39,805 nucleotides of DNA from JAISGQ01 sp045536305 (GTDB lineage Bacteria > Bacillota > Clostridia > Oscillospirales > Acutalibacteraceae): contig JAZSNH010000050.1 of assembly GCA_045536305.1 (NCBI GenBank), positions 1 through 39,805 on the forward strand, written 5' to 3'. Made by a program: the position numbers and the translations under genes. Shown one piece after another: positions 39,735 through 39,805 of the stretch. Position 1 is the first letter of the stretch; every line of letters starts with the position of its first letter. Under the pieces are notes generated by a model. The model made no database searches, was not told the origin of the DNA, and saw only the letters and a list, made by a program, of their open reading frames with translations.

Positions 39735-39805
39735 GTCAAATGGCAATAAATCGCTGCATCAGCCAATTTCGCAGCTATGACCCTCGGAGAGCGCAAGGCA
39801 TTTTT

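Larger units (their letters stand above)
35009..39805. mobile_element. End of an integrative mobilizable/conjugative element inserted after guaA
   Basis: A block starting right after the guaA stop carries an XRE repressor, an excisionase-like HTH gene, a tyrosine integrase, a MobC-like protein and a RepA-like ATPase, with base and codon use unlike the chromosome. The 3' end of guaA is a documented integration hotspot. The other boundary and the relaxase and transfer genes would lie beyond 39805, so the element type (IME, ICE or phage-like) is not settled. The left boundary is inferred, since the matching repeat is not in the window. Confidence 0.75.

Overview
The window looks like a chromosomal segment of an uncultured low-to-mid GC Clostridia (Bacillota), probably of the Oscillospirales type. 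The evidence is strong AGGAGG-type ribosome binding sites, consensus sigma-A promoters with 17-bp spacers, a PdaB-like deacetylase, a ClpE-type Clp ATPase, YfhO, CvpA and MtaB homologues, a sodium-pump decarboxylase beta/gamma pair and a B. subtilis-type PurF with propeptide. No rRNA, tRNA or CRISPR was seen. The family and genus are inference only.

Layout. 84-2555 (+): membrane-anchored leucine-rich-repeat protein and a PdaB-like deacetylase whose Shine-Dalgarno can be folded away. 2594-6717 (-): PcrA helicase, then OadB and OadG without the alpha subunit. 6914-14383 (+): ferritin-like protein, ABC-F ATPase, MtaB tRNA methylthiotransferase, then a tight four-gene lipid cassette (acyl-activating enzyme fused to a carrier domain, two PlsC acyltransferases, an LRAT-type protein). 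14437-19042 (-): ClpE-like ATPase, PgsA, CvpA-like protein and a cysteine-rich DUF6062-type protein. 19148-27449 (+): OGG1-type glycosylase, MnmA, YfhO and two lipoproteins. 27482-29011 (-): ComM/YifB ATPase, divergent from 29175-35008 (+), a nitrogen/nucleotide run glnA - small ORF or structured RNA - dapF - asnA - purF - guaA. The guaA product contains only the ATP-pyrophosphatase half of GMP synthase.

From about 35009 to the window end lies one end of an integrative mobilizable or conjugative element placed directly behind guaA, a known integration hotspot. It carries a leftward cargo gene (membrane-anchored, possibly DEDD-nuclease-like), an XRE repressor, a divergent promoter region with four TGTTTA-type repeats, a structured leader of about 240 nt, an excisionase-like HTH gene, a tyrosine integrase, a MobC-like protein and a RepA-like ATPase. 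A 200-bp cluster of near-perfect palindromes follows, the best candidate for oriT or a replication origin. Base and codon use shift here: AT-rich in the repressor/cargo part, GC-richer and AAG-rich in int-mob-rep, against an intermediate host background.

Functional links. The lipid cassette resembles a split and extended form of the E. coli Aas lysophospholipid-repair enzyme. GlnA, ammonia-dependent AsnA and the amidotransferase-less GuaA sit together as an ammonia-centred cluster. The divergent XRE region looks like a lysogeny-style switch between maintenance and excision/transfer. The most promising undescribed items are the lipid cassette, the element's regulated structured leader, its palindromic origin-like region and the cargo gene.
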